DNA of 64,000 bases, from positions 28,226,271 through 28,290,270 of the forward strand of contig NW_004454178.1 of assembly GCF_000283155.1 (NCBI RefSeq), in the 5' to 3' direction. Positions 1 through 10,400 of the stretch are shown piece after piece. The notes under the pieces were generated by a model. The model saw only the letters and a program-made list of their open reading frames with translations, was not told the origin of the DNA and did no database searches. Position 1 is the stretch's first letter, and the number at the start of each line of letters is the position of its first letter. A program made the position numbers and the translations under genes. The stretch comes from Ceratotherium simum simum. Taxonomy: Eukaryota; Chordata; Mammalia; Perissodactyla; Rhinocerotidae.

Positions 1-640
1 TCTAGCCACAGCTGGTGCAGAGGTTGGCCCATGTCAGAAGCTACTGGCCCCAGGGCAACCCCAGGAGCTACCTAGAAAGACTGGCTTTTTTCTCACTGGA
101 AAGGCTGAATTTGTGGGGTGTAGACAGAGAGCAGCAGGCATTATTCTGCAATCACTCAGGGGCAGCCTGCCTGAGAGTGAAGCCATCATGAAGGTGCACA
201 GACAGACCACAGATGGAAAGACAGACTCCTAGATCCAGCCATACCTGAAATCAGTGGACTTCTCCCTGGAGGTTTTAGTCACAGGAATCAACAAATCTCC
301 CCATGTTCATTCCACTTTGGCTGGTGTTGGCACTTGGAAGGCTCCTCGCCAACCAGGGACCGAGTTCTAACTGGGTCATCACCAGGGCAGACAGAGGGGT
401 CAGATGCAAGACAAGAGTGCAGAGCAAAAATTCTACAGAGGCAGAAATTCAGGGCCGAGGGTGAGTGAAGGAATGTCAAAGCACTCTTGGGGACTTGGAG
501 GCTGGGACTGGGTGGATCAGGCCAGCCTCCTCCAGGCCTCAAGGGATAGGAAGACCTTAGCTGACCCCAGCATGACTGGGGATTTTGAGGGTCTGGATAA
601 GGGTTTGTGGTCTGGATACTCCAGATTGGTTTAACCTCCC
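1..640. other. Intergenic DNA upstream of BOK, no gene recognised
   Basis: This stretch is moderately GC-rich unique-looking sequence. The open frames in it are short, lack splice support and match no protein I recognise. I see no clear repeat. In other mammals the upstream neighbour of BOK is STK25, but no STK25 exon is visible here. Confidence 0.5.
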
Positions 641-770
641 CTCTTGAAAAACACTTGGGTTACTTCCAGTTCCTCACTGCTATCAATATTCTGTACTGAA
701 TATCCTGAGACATGGCTTTGATCTGATCTAAAATGTCTAGGAGAGGTCCACTGGTTTCAGGCATGGCTGG
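640..770 (-). repeat. Possible decayed L1 3'-end fragment, antisense
   Basis: The phrase 'cttgggttacttccagttc' resembles the common antisense L1 phrase about a first-line 'ttgggttgtttccacttt' followed by wording about a changed number of bases to 'aatattctgtactgaat'. The match is short and weak. It could also be chance. Confidence 0.3.
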
Positions 771-924
771 ATCCAGGCATGGCAGCTCCTGGACTAAAGG
801 GTCTGTGCTAAACGTATGTGTCTATCAGTAATGCCCAGTGATTGCTCACTCCTATGTCAGGGCACATGAAGTCTTTCCACACCCATCCATGCTCCCCAGG
901 AGACAGGAAGCAGAGAGCAGCATC

Positions 925-1035
925 CCATTGTGTACAGGAGGAAACTGAGGCTGTGAGTGGGACAGGAAGTTGCCTGAGGCCACACGGTGGGAAGGTAGCC
1001 AGAGTGAGCGCCCCAGTCTCCCGTCTGCAGGCATA
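925..1035 (-). repeat. MIR SINE fragment, minus orientation
   Basis: The run 'ggaggaaactgaggctgtg' followed by 'gttgcctgaggccacac' is the reverse complement of the MIR core, in which the sense strand reads as 'cctcagtttcctc' preceded by the 'gtgaccttgggcaagt' block. It is an ancient mammalian repeat and well decayed. Confidence 0.7.
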
Positions 1036-1304
1036 GGTTCTTTCCCTGCCAGAGGTACATTCCAGGGTCCCTGGGGTCAGACTCCAAAGTTCGCGGTCGA
1101 GCTACACCCAGTCCTGCAGCAACTCTTTGGGCAAGTCCCTTTTCCATTCTGAGCTTCCACACTTTCGCCTATAAAATACAGGGAATCCCAAAGCCCAGCA
1201 CCAGGAGCAGACTCTGTCCTGCTGCTTCAGCCTCTGCGTGAAAGAGCCCTTTAAAATGCGCACTCACATTTTAGAGCTCTATAGCTTTTCTGAAAAAAAC
1301 TGCT

Positions 1305-1465
1305 AGCAATTACTGAGTACTTACCACATGACAAGCAACTTTTTACACGGATTCGCTAATTCAGTCCTCTCAACAACCACAGGAAGCAGGTATTGTTTTT
1401 CTCTCTATTCTACAGGTGGGGAAGCCAAGGCAGATGGAGGTTCCATAGCTTTCCCAGCTTCTTGT
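1305..1465 (-). repeat. MIR SINE fragment, minus orientation
   Basis: The order 'ttactgagtacttaccacat', then 'ctctcaacaacc', then 'attctacaggtggggaag' follows the reverse complement of the MIR 3' half (tail, 'cctcacaacaaccct', 'ccattttacagatgaggaa'). It abuts the L1 that starts near 1470. Confidence 0.65.
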
Positions 1466-1469
1466 AATG

Positions 1470-2690
1470 TTCTCGACAGGTTTGGTATCAACATTATGTT
1501 GGCCTCATAAAATGAGTTGCGAAATGTTCCCTCATTTTCTATTCTCTGGACAGGTTTGCGTAAGGTTGGTGATATTTCTTCAACTGTTTAGAAGAATTCC
1601 TCAATGAAACCATATGAACCTAGAATTTTCTTTGTGGGAAGACTTTTTTTTTTTCTTTTGCTAGGGAAGATTTGCCCTGAGCTAACATCTGTTGCCAATC
1701 TTCCTCTTTTTTCTTTTTTTCCTCCCCAATGCCCCAGTACGTGGTTGTATATCCTGGTTGTAAATCCTTCTGGTTCTTCTATGTGAGCGGCTGCCACAGC
1801 ATGGTTACTGATAGATGAGTGGTGTGGTTCTGTGACTAGGAACCAAACCTGGGCCACCAAAGCAGAGCATGCCAAACTTTAACCACTAGGCCATCAGGGC
1901 TGGCTCAAGACTTTAAATTATGGATTAAATTTATATAATTGGTATAAGACAATCCAGATTTTCTATTTCTTCTAGTGTCAGTTTTGGTAAATTGCATTTC
2001 ATTTAAATTTCAAAATTACTGTCATAAAGTTGTTCATACTATCTTCTTATTATCCTTTTAACGTTTGTAGTATCTGTAGTGATGTCATCTTTTTCATTCC
2101 TGATACTGTAATCTGTGTTTTGAATTTCCTTACCCAATATTTCCAGAGGTTAATCAATTCTATTAATCTCTTAAAAGAACCAATCTTTGGCTTTGTTGAT
2201 TTCCTCTAATTTTTGCTTCGTTTCATTAATTTCTGTTCTTATTTTTGTTATTTTCTTTCACCTTTGGGTTTAATTTGTTGTTCTTTTTCTAGCTTCTTGA
2301 GTTGGAGCTTAGAGCATTAGTTTTCAACCTTTCCTCTAAAGCTATAAGTTGTCCTCTAAGCACTGCTTTACCTGCACCCCTCGGCATCTGATACATCATA
2401 TTTTCACTTCAAAATATTTTACAGCTTCCCTTGAGATTTACTGTTTGACTCATTGATTATTTAGAAGTATGAAGTTTCATTTCCAAGCACCTAGAGGTTT
2501 TCTAGCAGTTTTCCTGTTACTGAGTTCTAATTTAATTCAGAGAGGTCAACTTGTAAGATTTCAATCTTTTGAAATTTGTTGAGACTTTATGGCCCAGGAA
2601 ATTGTCTGTTTTGATTAGCATCCTTTGTGCACATGGAAAAAACATGGGTGAAGTGTCATATATACATGAATTGGGTAAGTTGGTTAATCC
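1470..2690 (-). mobile_element. Decayed L1 ORF2 fragment, minus strand, split by an ERE
   Basis: Read on the minus strand this is the middle of L1 ORF2, upstream of and into the reverse transcriptase domain. On the plus strand the familiar antisense phrases are visible: 'tggcctcataaaatgagtt', then 'tcctcaatgaaaccatatga', then 'tagttgttcata'-like and 'ccaatctttggctttgttga'. Several stops and small indels break the frame. An ERE at about 1645-1905 interrupts it. It is followed directly by L1 sequence in the opposite orientation. Confidence 0.8.
1645..1905 (-). mobile_element. ERE-type tRNA-derived SINE, minus strand
   Basis: From left to right it has a T-rich start (the A-tail in reverse), 'gccctgagctaacatctg', a diverged 'ctggttgtaaatccttctgg' block, and 'aaccactaggccatcagggc' at the head end. 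It is one of the more diverged copies, so probably an old insertion. It sits inside an L1 ORF2 fragment. Confidence 0.85.
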
Positions 2691-2694
2691 TGTT

Positions 2695-3178
2695 GTTTGA
2701 ACTGTGTGATGTTGGTTCAAGGACAGAGAAATCGACCAGTGCAATAGAAAAGACTTCAGACCACATCCTCACATATACAGTCACTTGATTTATGATGGGG
2801 ACTCTTCTCTTATTCAGCAGAAAAAATGATGGTCTTTTCAATAAATGATGCTGGGTCAACTGGATATCCATATAGAAAAAAGGAGCTCTGACCCCCTACC
2901 ACATCATTCACAAGAATTAATTTGTGATCCATCATAGACCCAAATATGAAGGCTAAAACAAAAAAGAAAACAGAATATCCTAATGAAAAAACACTAACCA
3001 TAGGAGAAAAGCTTGATAAATCGGACTTCATTGAGAACTCCCGTTCATTAAAAGCAAAGCAAACCAGAGCGGCAGAAGATGTTTACAGTGTCTTCAATAC
3101 AATACAAAGCCATGTGTCAGACCAGGCACACGTATCCAGAATAAAGAACCTCTACGTATCAATAAGAAAATGGAGCCG
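2695..3178 (+). mobile_element. L1 ORF2 3' fragment, plus strand
   Basis: The series 'aatgatgctgggtcaactgg', 'atatccatatagaaaaaa', 'ggagaaaagcttgataaa' and 'ttcattaaaagcaaa' is the standard L1 ORF2 C-terminal run in sense orientation, with internal deletions. Its end lies only about 50 bp before the BOK CpG island. This and the preceding antisense L1 form an inverted arrangement. Confidence 0.8.
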
Positions 3179-3559
3179 GGTGTGAACCCAGGCGGCTGGT
3201 GCCAGAGCTAGCTCATAATCGCTGGGTCATGCGGAGACAGCTCCTGCCCGGCGGCCCTTCCTGAGTGCACACCAGGAACTCGCTCGGTCCTCCTTAAGAG
3301 GGAGGCGGTGGGGCAGCTCCGGCCGCGGCTCCGCCCCCGGGGGTTGCCTTTTCCTTAGAAGGCGAAGCCCCAGCCTCGCCTCTCGCCGGCGGAGACTCGC
3401 GCTGTGCGCCCCGCGCTCCCCTCGCCCCCGACGACGCCGCCGGAGCCCCCGAAAGACCGGGAGGCCCCGCGCGCTGCGCGCTCCAACCGGGCTCAGGCGT
3501 GGACGGGGCGGGCGCCGGGGCGGGGCGCGCGTCCGCGCCGGTTTGAATGGAAGGATCGA

Positions 3560-3640
3560 GATCGGCGGAGACGGCGGCGAGCAGATCCTGAAGCCTGAAA
3601 CCCTCCCCGGCCTCCGCGCCCGCGACATGCGGCGGGAGAG
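3560..3640 (+). other. BOK: Putative BOK 5' untranslated exon 1 (3' boundary only)
   Basis: A perfect splice-donor match (gagag|gtgagc) falls at 3640/3641 in the CpG island. It can join the strong acceptor 'ctgtctgcccgcag' ending at 4178, which precedes the coding exon. The start of the exon cannot be read from sequence, so the left limit is nominal. An upstream ATG lies at 3627 within it. A weaker alternative donor lies near 3732. Confidence 0.45.
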
Positions 3641-4178
3641 GTGAGCAGGGCGGGAGCGGCGTCGCATCCCCGGGTGGCCGCGCCATTTGAACGGCGACGC
3701 CGGGAACAGACACCGAGGACGGCGCAGCGTGGAGGTGGGTGGCCTCGGGGCGCGGGGCCGGGGTCCTGTCTGTCGCTGGTTCAGGCAGTTTGGGCTATGC
3801 CCCCCGCCCGCGCCTCCAACGCCCGCGCACTCGTCTTCGAGCGCGAGCAAATCGCCATTTCCCCGCGGTCCTTCCTATCCCTGGCAGCCGCAGGGATCTT
3901 TGTGATTGAATTCGGAATCTGAAAGAATGTGACACCGTGTTTTTAAAATTTGGGGCACAAAAGCGAAGGGTTACCCGCAGCTGGCCGCAGCCCTTCCCCA
4001 GAGCCGCGCCCAGCCCGGCCTCCCCGTGCGCCCCGGCCCGGCGCGCGGATGCGATCGGAGTGCCCGCCGCGCCCCTTCCCACGCCCCGCAGCCCGCCCTC
4101 CTCGCGGGCCCGGCCTCCCCCTCCGCCAGCCAGGCTGGGACGGCGGGGCAGGCCAGGCTGAGCGCTGTCTGCCCGCAG

Positions 4179-4430
4179 GTGCGGCGCCCCCCGCCCGCGT
4201 CCCCGCCATGGAGGTGCTGCGGCGCTCCTCGGTCTTCGCCGCCGAGATCATGGACGCCTTTGATCGCTCGCCCACCGACAAGGAGCTGGTGGCCCAGGCC
4301 AAGGCGCTGGGCCGGGAGTTCGTGCACGCGCGTCTGCTGCGCGCCGGCCTCGCCTGGAGCGCGCCCGAGCGCGCCGCCCCTGCCCCCGGCGGCCGCCTGG
4401 CCGAGGTGTGCGCGGTGCTGCTGCGCCTGG
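4179..4430 (+). CDS. BOK: BOK coding exon 1 (coding from 4208)
   Basis: The acceptor ends at 4178 and 29 nt of 5' UTR precede the ATG at 4208. It encodes residues 1-74 plus the first base of codon 75, from MEVLRRSSVFAAEIMDAFDR to the first half of BH3 (LAEVCAVLLRL). The donor is g|gtgagt at 4431. The start context is strong. The exon lies wholly inside the CpG island. Confidence 0.96.
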
Positions 4431-7400
4431 GTGAGTGGGGCCCTGGCGGGCGGGGTCCCCAGGCTACCCGCCCTGAGCTGGTCGGCGGGGCGGGACCGTC
4501 TGTGCCTCGGGGTACAGCTGTCCCCGCACTCGCCCGCCTGCCGGTTGATCGGGCCAGCAGCTTCCCGCTGCTGGGCCTCAGTCTCCCTCGGGCAGAGACG
4601 GGGCTGGCTTGGGCAGGCACACCCAGGCCGAAGCTCGCCCTATTCCTCCATGCTCCTCCCTTTACCCCCTCAGGCTGCCCTGCGCACAGACCTCCCGGGA
4701 GATGCCTGCTAAACCCGGATTTCAGACATTCTAGCGTATCTAAAGGATAGAACGCTTTGGGAAGAATGTTATGGTGGCTAAACTTCCAGAGTGACCCTTG
4801 TACTCAGCTGGGCACAAAAATCCTTTGTTGGACCACGTGTCCCTATGTTTGTTTTGGAAAATAGGTCTTTGCAGTTACTGACTGAAATCCTGCCATCCAC
4901 TGCTCTTTCCTATTCATTTGGAGGCCTCCTAGGCTCCCTGCGGAAATTTGGTGCTCCCAGAGAGCCAAAACCAGCTGGGCTGGGTAGCCAAAATCCCACC
5001 TGGAGAGCTAGTCCTGTGTAGACACCTGGGGGTACTGTTTCTGGGGTCACACACAGCCCAATAACTGTCTCCATCTTCTCCGAAGTCTGGACCCCAGAGA
5101 GGGAGGGACTAACCCAGCTGACTCAGTCAGTCCTCACCACAAGGACTGAGTTGCTCATCCATAAACCGTTGTTGGGTGCCAAGAGTGGGCACCTGGGGAG
5201 GGGGTGGCAGCAGAGATGGCTGCCTGACCAGGTGGCTCTCCAGGCAGAGTGTGGGGAGAAGCTGGCCCGGGATCTGGGGTTGGGGGTAGCACCCCTTAAA
5301 GGGAACACCCTGCCTCTTTTCAGGCTGACCCCGGTGTCTGCTTGTCCCTGTTTTGTGTGGACCCTGGGAGTAGGGCTCTGTGTACCTGGTCTGCCCAGGA
5401 GTGTGTAGTGGGGAGGAGACACAGATTCCAGCGGCCAGTGCACAGGACTGCACAGGATACTGCAAGGGCAGTATCCCACCTGGGCCTTGGGGGAGGGGAG
5501 AGGTTTGTAGGTGTGGAGAGCAAGTGGGATTTGAGCCATGAGCCAGGGGTCCGGAGCGCCTGGACTCCCGAGAGGTCAGCCGCCCATCGCCGTTTCTTCC
5601 AGCTGGGCTGTGGGGACAACACTGGGGGGAGCATTCTAGAGGGCCCTGGAAAAGATGGTTCCTTGGGCTCCTGAGAGCCCCGCAGACCCCTGGAGGGCCA
5701 GGAGGAAGGCCTGCCTCTGTCCTGGCCTGCTCTGCAGCCTGTTTACCTCAGCCTCCGTCTCCTTGTCTGTGAGCAGAATCTTGGGGCTGCTTCTCCCTGG
5801 GCCTGGAGTCCCTATATTTAAACTTGTCTGAATAGCCCTGCTTTGGGCTCTGCTAATCTGACCAGGCCAGCTTCTGTCCCCTCAGTCCTCAGCGTCCCAC
5901 CCTGAGAGCCCCAGATGCTTCAGGCCTGGGCTCGGGGAGCAGGGGTGAGCCAAGCGCCTGGCACCGGCCCTCTCAGGAGCAGGGCCTTCAAGGCCCCTCT
6001 CCAGTGTCTGTCCCTGCCATGTCTAGTCCCTGGGGCTCAGCCCCTGCCAGATGGCTAAGGGGGCCCCAGAGGGTGATGGTTGGGACGCCACAGTGTTCTT
6101 GTTTATGTCCCATTCACTGCCCTGAACAAGAGCAGTGCCCTCAGCATGAGCCCCTCCACGGCCTGGTGCTGTCTTCCTGCCCCCAGCCCCTCCTCAGCAC
6201 AGACGCCCAGCTCCTGGGGCAGTGGCCAACAGGAAGAAGCCCGGGTCGCATCCCCGTGGTCAGCCTCTGGGGCCCAGTCCCCAGCAGCCCCTGAGCTCTG
6301 TGTGTGGGAACGGCCAGGCCAGTCCCAGGAATTTCCAGGCATCAACCTCCCCCCATCGCTGTGCCGGCCTTGTCTCAGTTCTGCTCCAGTTCCAGTTCTT
6401 AATTAATTAGATGGAGAGCAGCTGGCCCCAGGGATGACGCGGGCGCCCTTATCGGCCGGGACCGTCCAGTCGGCAGCATTTCCCTGTTGGCTTTGGCTAG
6501 AGAAGTGTCTGGGCTGGGGGACACCCAGTCCGAGGGCTGTGTGGAATTCCTGACACATCGCTGCCAGGGGCACCCCAGCGAGCACACGCGGCAGGCAGGG
6601 CCGTTGAGAGGGCATTTCCTCTGCTGAGTGTGGCCACCCCATCCAGACACACCCGCTTGGCACCAGGGGCCCCGGTTTGAGCCTGGGCTGTGCTGGCAGC
6701 CGCGGGCAATGGCTCAGCTTCTTGGTTCAGCGAGCAGTTCTGGGGCCTGAGCAAGGACCTCCCTCTAAGCCTCCCACCTATGTGGGATTGCCGGTGAAGT
6801 CCCTGCCCATGTTGGGCTCTGGCTGCCTGCCCGGTCTGCCTGCCGCCTGGGCAGCTCACTGTGGGCCATGAGTCACCGATCAGGCACGGCCCACGCTCCT
6901 CCCTGGGATTCCCGCCCCACCGGCCCAGCCAGCTTGGCCCCGGGATTGGGGGGTGGGGGGATGGCTGGCTTCTCAGAAGGAGTGGGCTGCAGAGGCAGGT
7001 CTGGGGTGCCCATCACACCTCCCTCATCTCCTTGTCCCCCATCTGATAGGTTGTGAGAGTCAGAGTCTGGGTCAGTGAGGGACAGGGTCCCTGAGCCAGC
7101 TGTGGCCACAGGGATGAGGAGTGGGCTGGTCCCAGGCCCGTGTGACAGTGGGGTTGGGGCCAGGCAGGTGTGGACCATCTCTGACCCACTATGTGACGGC
7201 ACAGGGGACGAGCTGGAGCTGATTCGGCCCAGCATCTACCGCAACGTGGCGCGCCAGCTGAACATCTCCCTGCAGTCTGAGACTGTGGTGACCGACGCCT
7301 TCCTGGCCGTGTCGGCCCAGATCTTCTCTGCAGGTAGGCCTGTGCATCCCCCCAGGATGCCCACACAGTGCCAGCGTGGCCCAGGGTCTGTGGATCAGGG

Positions 7401-10400
7401 CAGGTGCTGCAGCACCTGGTGGGCCTGTGGCGGAATAGCCCCCACTGGTCCGGGAGCCGCCTTCCCACTGCGTCACAGACCAGCCCAGAACTGCGACTCA
7501 GACAGTGCTGTATGGTGCCTCCCCCGGTTCTGAGGACAACAGGCCCACTGGGCAGCTGCCACGGGACCGCTCACGTGGTTCTGGTTGGGCATTAGCTGGG
7601 GCTGCAGTGACCTGAAGTCCTGGCTGGGCTGTGTGTCCCGGGCTGCCAGTTGGTGCTGGCTGTTGGCTGGAGCAATGCCAGGCTGTCCCACACGTGTCCT
7701 TTGCTTGGCCTGTGGGGCTTGGTCTTCTCACAGAGTGGCACCAGGTCTCAAGGGGGAGCGTCCCAAGCAGCCTTGGTGGGCGCTTCCAGGCTGTTATGAC
7801 GTGGCCTCAGAAGTCATGGTGTCACTCTGGCGAATTTTGTTGGTCAAAGGCGAGTCACGGGGCAGCCCCACATTGAGGAGAGGGATGCAAAAGGGTGGAG
7901 TGGCTCGCTGGGGCGTCTTTGGAGAATAGCGACACACCTGTCTCACCTGGCCAGCCCACACTCATCTGTGAATGTCCCTGTGCCTCCATCTGTGCCCAGG
8001 GAGCAGGTGACATCTGCTGCTCCTGCTGTTCCCCCCCCCAACCCCCCACCGTGCCCTCACCCCAGTTCAGCTCCTGCTGCCTCCTGTCTGCATACCTGCC
8101 TCCAGGCTCATGGGAGGCCACAGGACTCATCTCCCCAACCCTCTCCTGTCCCCACATCCCGTCCTTGGATCTCTGCTGGGCTCCCTTCTGTCCAAAGACC
8201 TCATCTCCCTGCCTGTGACCTTGTGTCCTGTCCTAGCGCCCCACGCTCTGTGAGTTCGTCTCGTCCCTGTGTGCAGGGGCTGCCTGCAGGTGACCGAAGC
8301 CCCAGCCCCATGCATCACCTCCTCGTCAGCAAGCCCTGCAGATGCTTCCTCAGCACCCTCTGGGCGCTGCTCTGGGCCGGGGACCCTGTGATGAATGGCT
8401 GGCCAGTCCCAGCCCTCAGGGAGGGGAAGCTTGGGGGCCCCGGAGCCAGGGTATTCCGGAGGCTGTGTGCGAGCTGCAGTGGGGGTGTGAGTGGCTGTGG
8501 CTGTGGCGTCTGAGTGTGGGGAGGGCCACCTTCCCCCAGGGCTTTCTGGAAGACGGTCTGCTGCAGGAGGAGAGGCTGCAGGCAGCAGGGAGGCCTCATG
8601 CCCCCTTGTCTGTGAGGCGGGTCTGCGTCTGTCGCTGACCAGCTGTGTGACCTCGGCACACCCTTTGTCTCTCTGGCTTCAGTTTCCTCACCTGTAGGGT
8701 GGTTGGGACAGCAGCAGAGCAGGGCTTTAGGGCAGAGGGTGCTGGGGAGCCACAGTCCCCACTGCCTGAAAACGCAGCCCTCTCCCGCTCAGCGGAGAAA
8801 AGGAGGCCGAGTGGAGGGGCCGCCGCCCATCAGAGGCAGGCCTCCAGCCCTGCGACCCTGGCCCCTGGGGTGACCACGTTGACCTCCAGCGAGCGTCCTT
8901 TCCCAAGGAGGCTCCTCCGACCCCTGGTGGGCAGGCCGGAAAACCAGAGGCAGAGCAGGGCCTCCCTCAGTTGTGGCCTGTGCGGTGGGCACATGGGACC
9001 ACCAGGGCCACGGGACCTGCCAGGCTACAGAATCCGCCTCCTCCAGGGCAGACACTGGGTCAGTGCTGACCTCCCAGGCAGAAGTCACCACGGCTAGGAT
9101 GTCGCAAGGGAGGTGCCTGGGTGGGCTGGTGGGAGGGGCAGGCTCCTCCAGAGTGTTCTAACAGTCCTGACCTGGGTCCTGGGGAAGTCTGGGGGGTGTG
9201 GCGGGCAACCCTTGCGGGTGCCCCTGGCAGGCGCCTGGTAGAGGAGGCAGTGGGTGGGGCCCAGGAAGGAAGCAGCAGGGCCTGGCTGGTATCCCGGGCT
9301 GACGACCACCCTTGGCCCTCCCTGGGCTTCTGCGTCCTGGGCCTGACGCCGGCGCGTGGGTGGCCGGGTGGGTGGCCACCCGTGTCTGTCTCTGGCGTCA
9401 GGCGGCTGGTTTACGAGCCGAGGGCTGGTTTTAAAAGGAAGGTTCATCTCTGAGAACACAGCTCTGGCCTCCTGGTGGCTGGGACTGAGCGGGGAGGTGG
9501 GGGCTGGGCCCTTGGGTGGTGGTGAGTGTGTGGGCAGGGGACAGAGGATGGGGGGCCAGGAGAGAGCACCCCACCCCTGCCTGCCCAGCCGTCCTCAGTG
9601 CAGGGACAGGCCTGAGAGGTGCCCAGCAAGGCTGTGGGTTCTGGGAGGATGAGCTGGGCCCGGCAGGGAGAGGAACAGGGGAAGGACGGGGGAGGGCAGG
9701 GAGGAAGGTGGGAGCACCTGAAGACTGGGCACAGGGCACAGCAGCTTAGTTCACTTTTAGAGAGTTCAGTTTAAATCTTGTGATTTTCGTTTGAAACTGG
9801 AGCAGAACATAGCCCTCCGTGTTCAAGCACCCCACCCCGCCCAGCGCCGGCAGGCTTGTGCTGCGCCGGCTCCTGCCCCTTTCTTGTGGCAGCCTCCACA
9901 CCTGCACTTGCCCCTGTGGCGCTCTGGGGCAGCCGTCCCCTCCCAGGCTGTGAGACCTGCAACTGGTTTCTCAACCTCCCTGATCCTCGTAGCCACCTGA
10001 TAAGGGAACAGCAGCAGGGCTCCATGGAGCATGGATGGGGTTGCAGGTCTGCCCCCTTCTGCTGCTAACCGGCTCTCAGATCATCCCCCTCAGCCACTGG
10101 GTGGCTGCCCCTCAACCCTCCTGCTTGCTGCTCCAGGTCTCCCTTACACCCCTCGTCCATCCCAGCCCTCAGGGTCCTTGAACCCTTTCACCCCAGGGCA
10201 AGCCTCAGCCATCAGGTGCTTGCCAGCCCTTGGCCCTCTCTGCCCATGGCCCCTCCCATGCTGCCAGGCCTTGCACACACTGACCCTCAGGCTGGACCTT
10301 CCTGCCCCTCTTCCTAGTAGCAGGCCCCCCGTGGGGTGCAGGCCCTGCCTGGCCTTGCCTTCTCTGGCTCTGGCTGTGGTTGAAGTTATGGCTAGTGATG

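Larger units (their letters stand above)
3230..4480. promoter_or_regulatory. BOK: BOK promoter CpG island
   Basis: Composition changes sharply from AT-rich L1 sequence to dense CpG over roughly 1.25 kb, with GC-box-like runs around 3505-3530. No TATA box is obvious. It covers the putative non-coding first exon and the first coding exon of BOK. 'cgccattt' occurs twice (near 3680 and 3851), which resembles a YY1 half-consensus; I give that little weight. The large open frames on both strands here are a by-product of high GC and lack homology. Confidence 0.85.

Noticed and set aside
3227..4750. Long open frames on both strands in the CpG island (up to 266 residues)
   Set aside because: High GC leaves few stops in all frames. 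Only the BOK frame from 4208 has homology and splice support.
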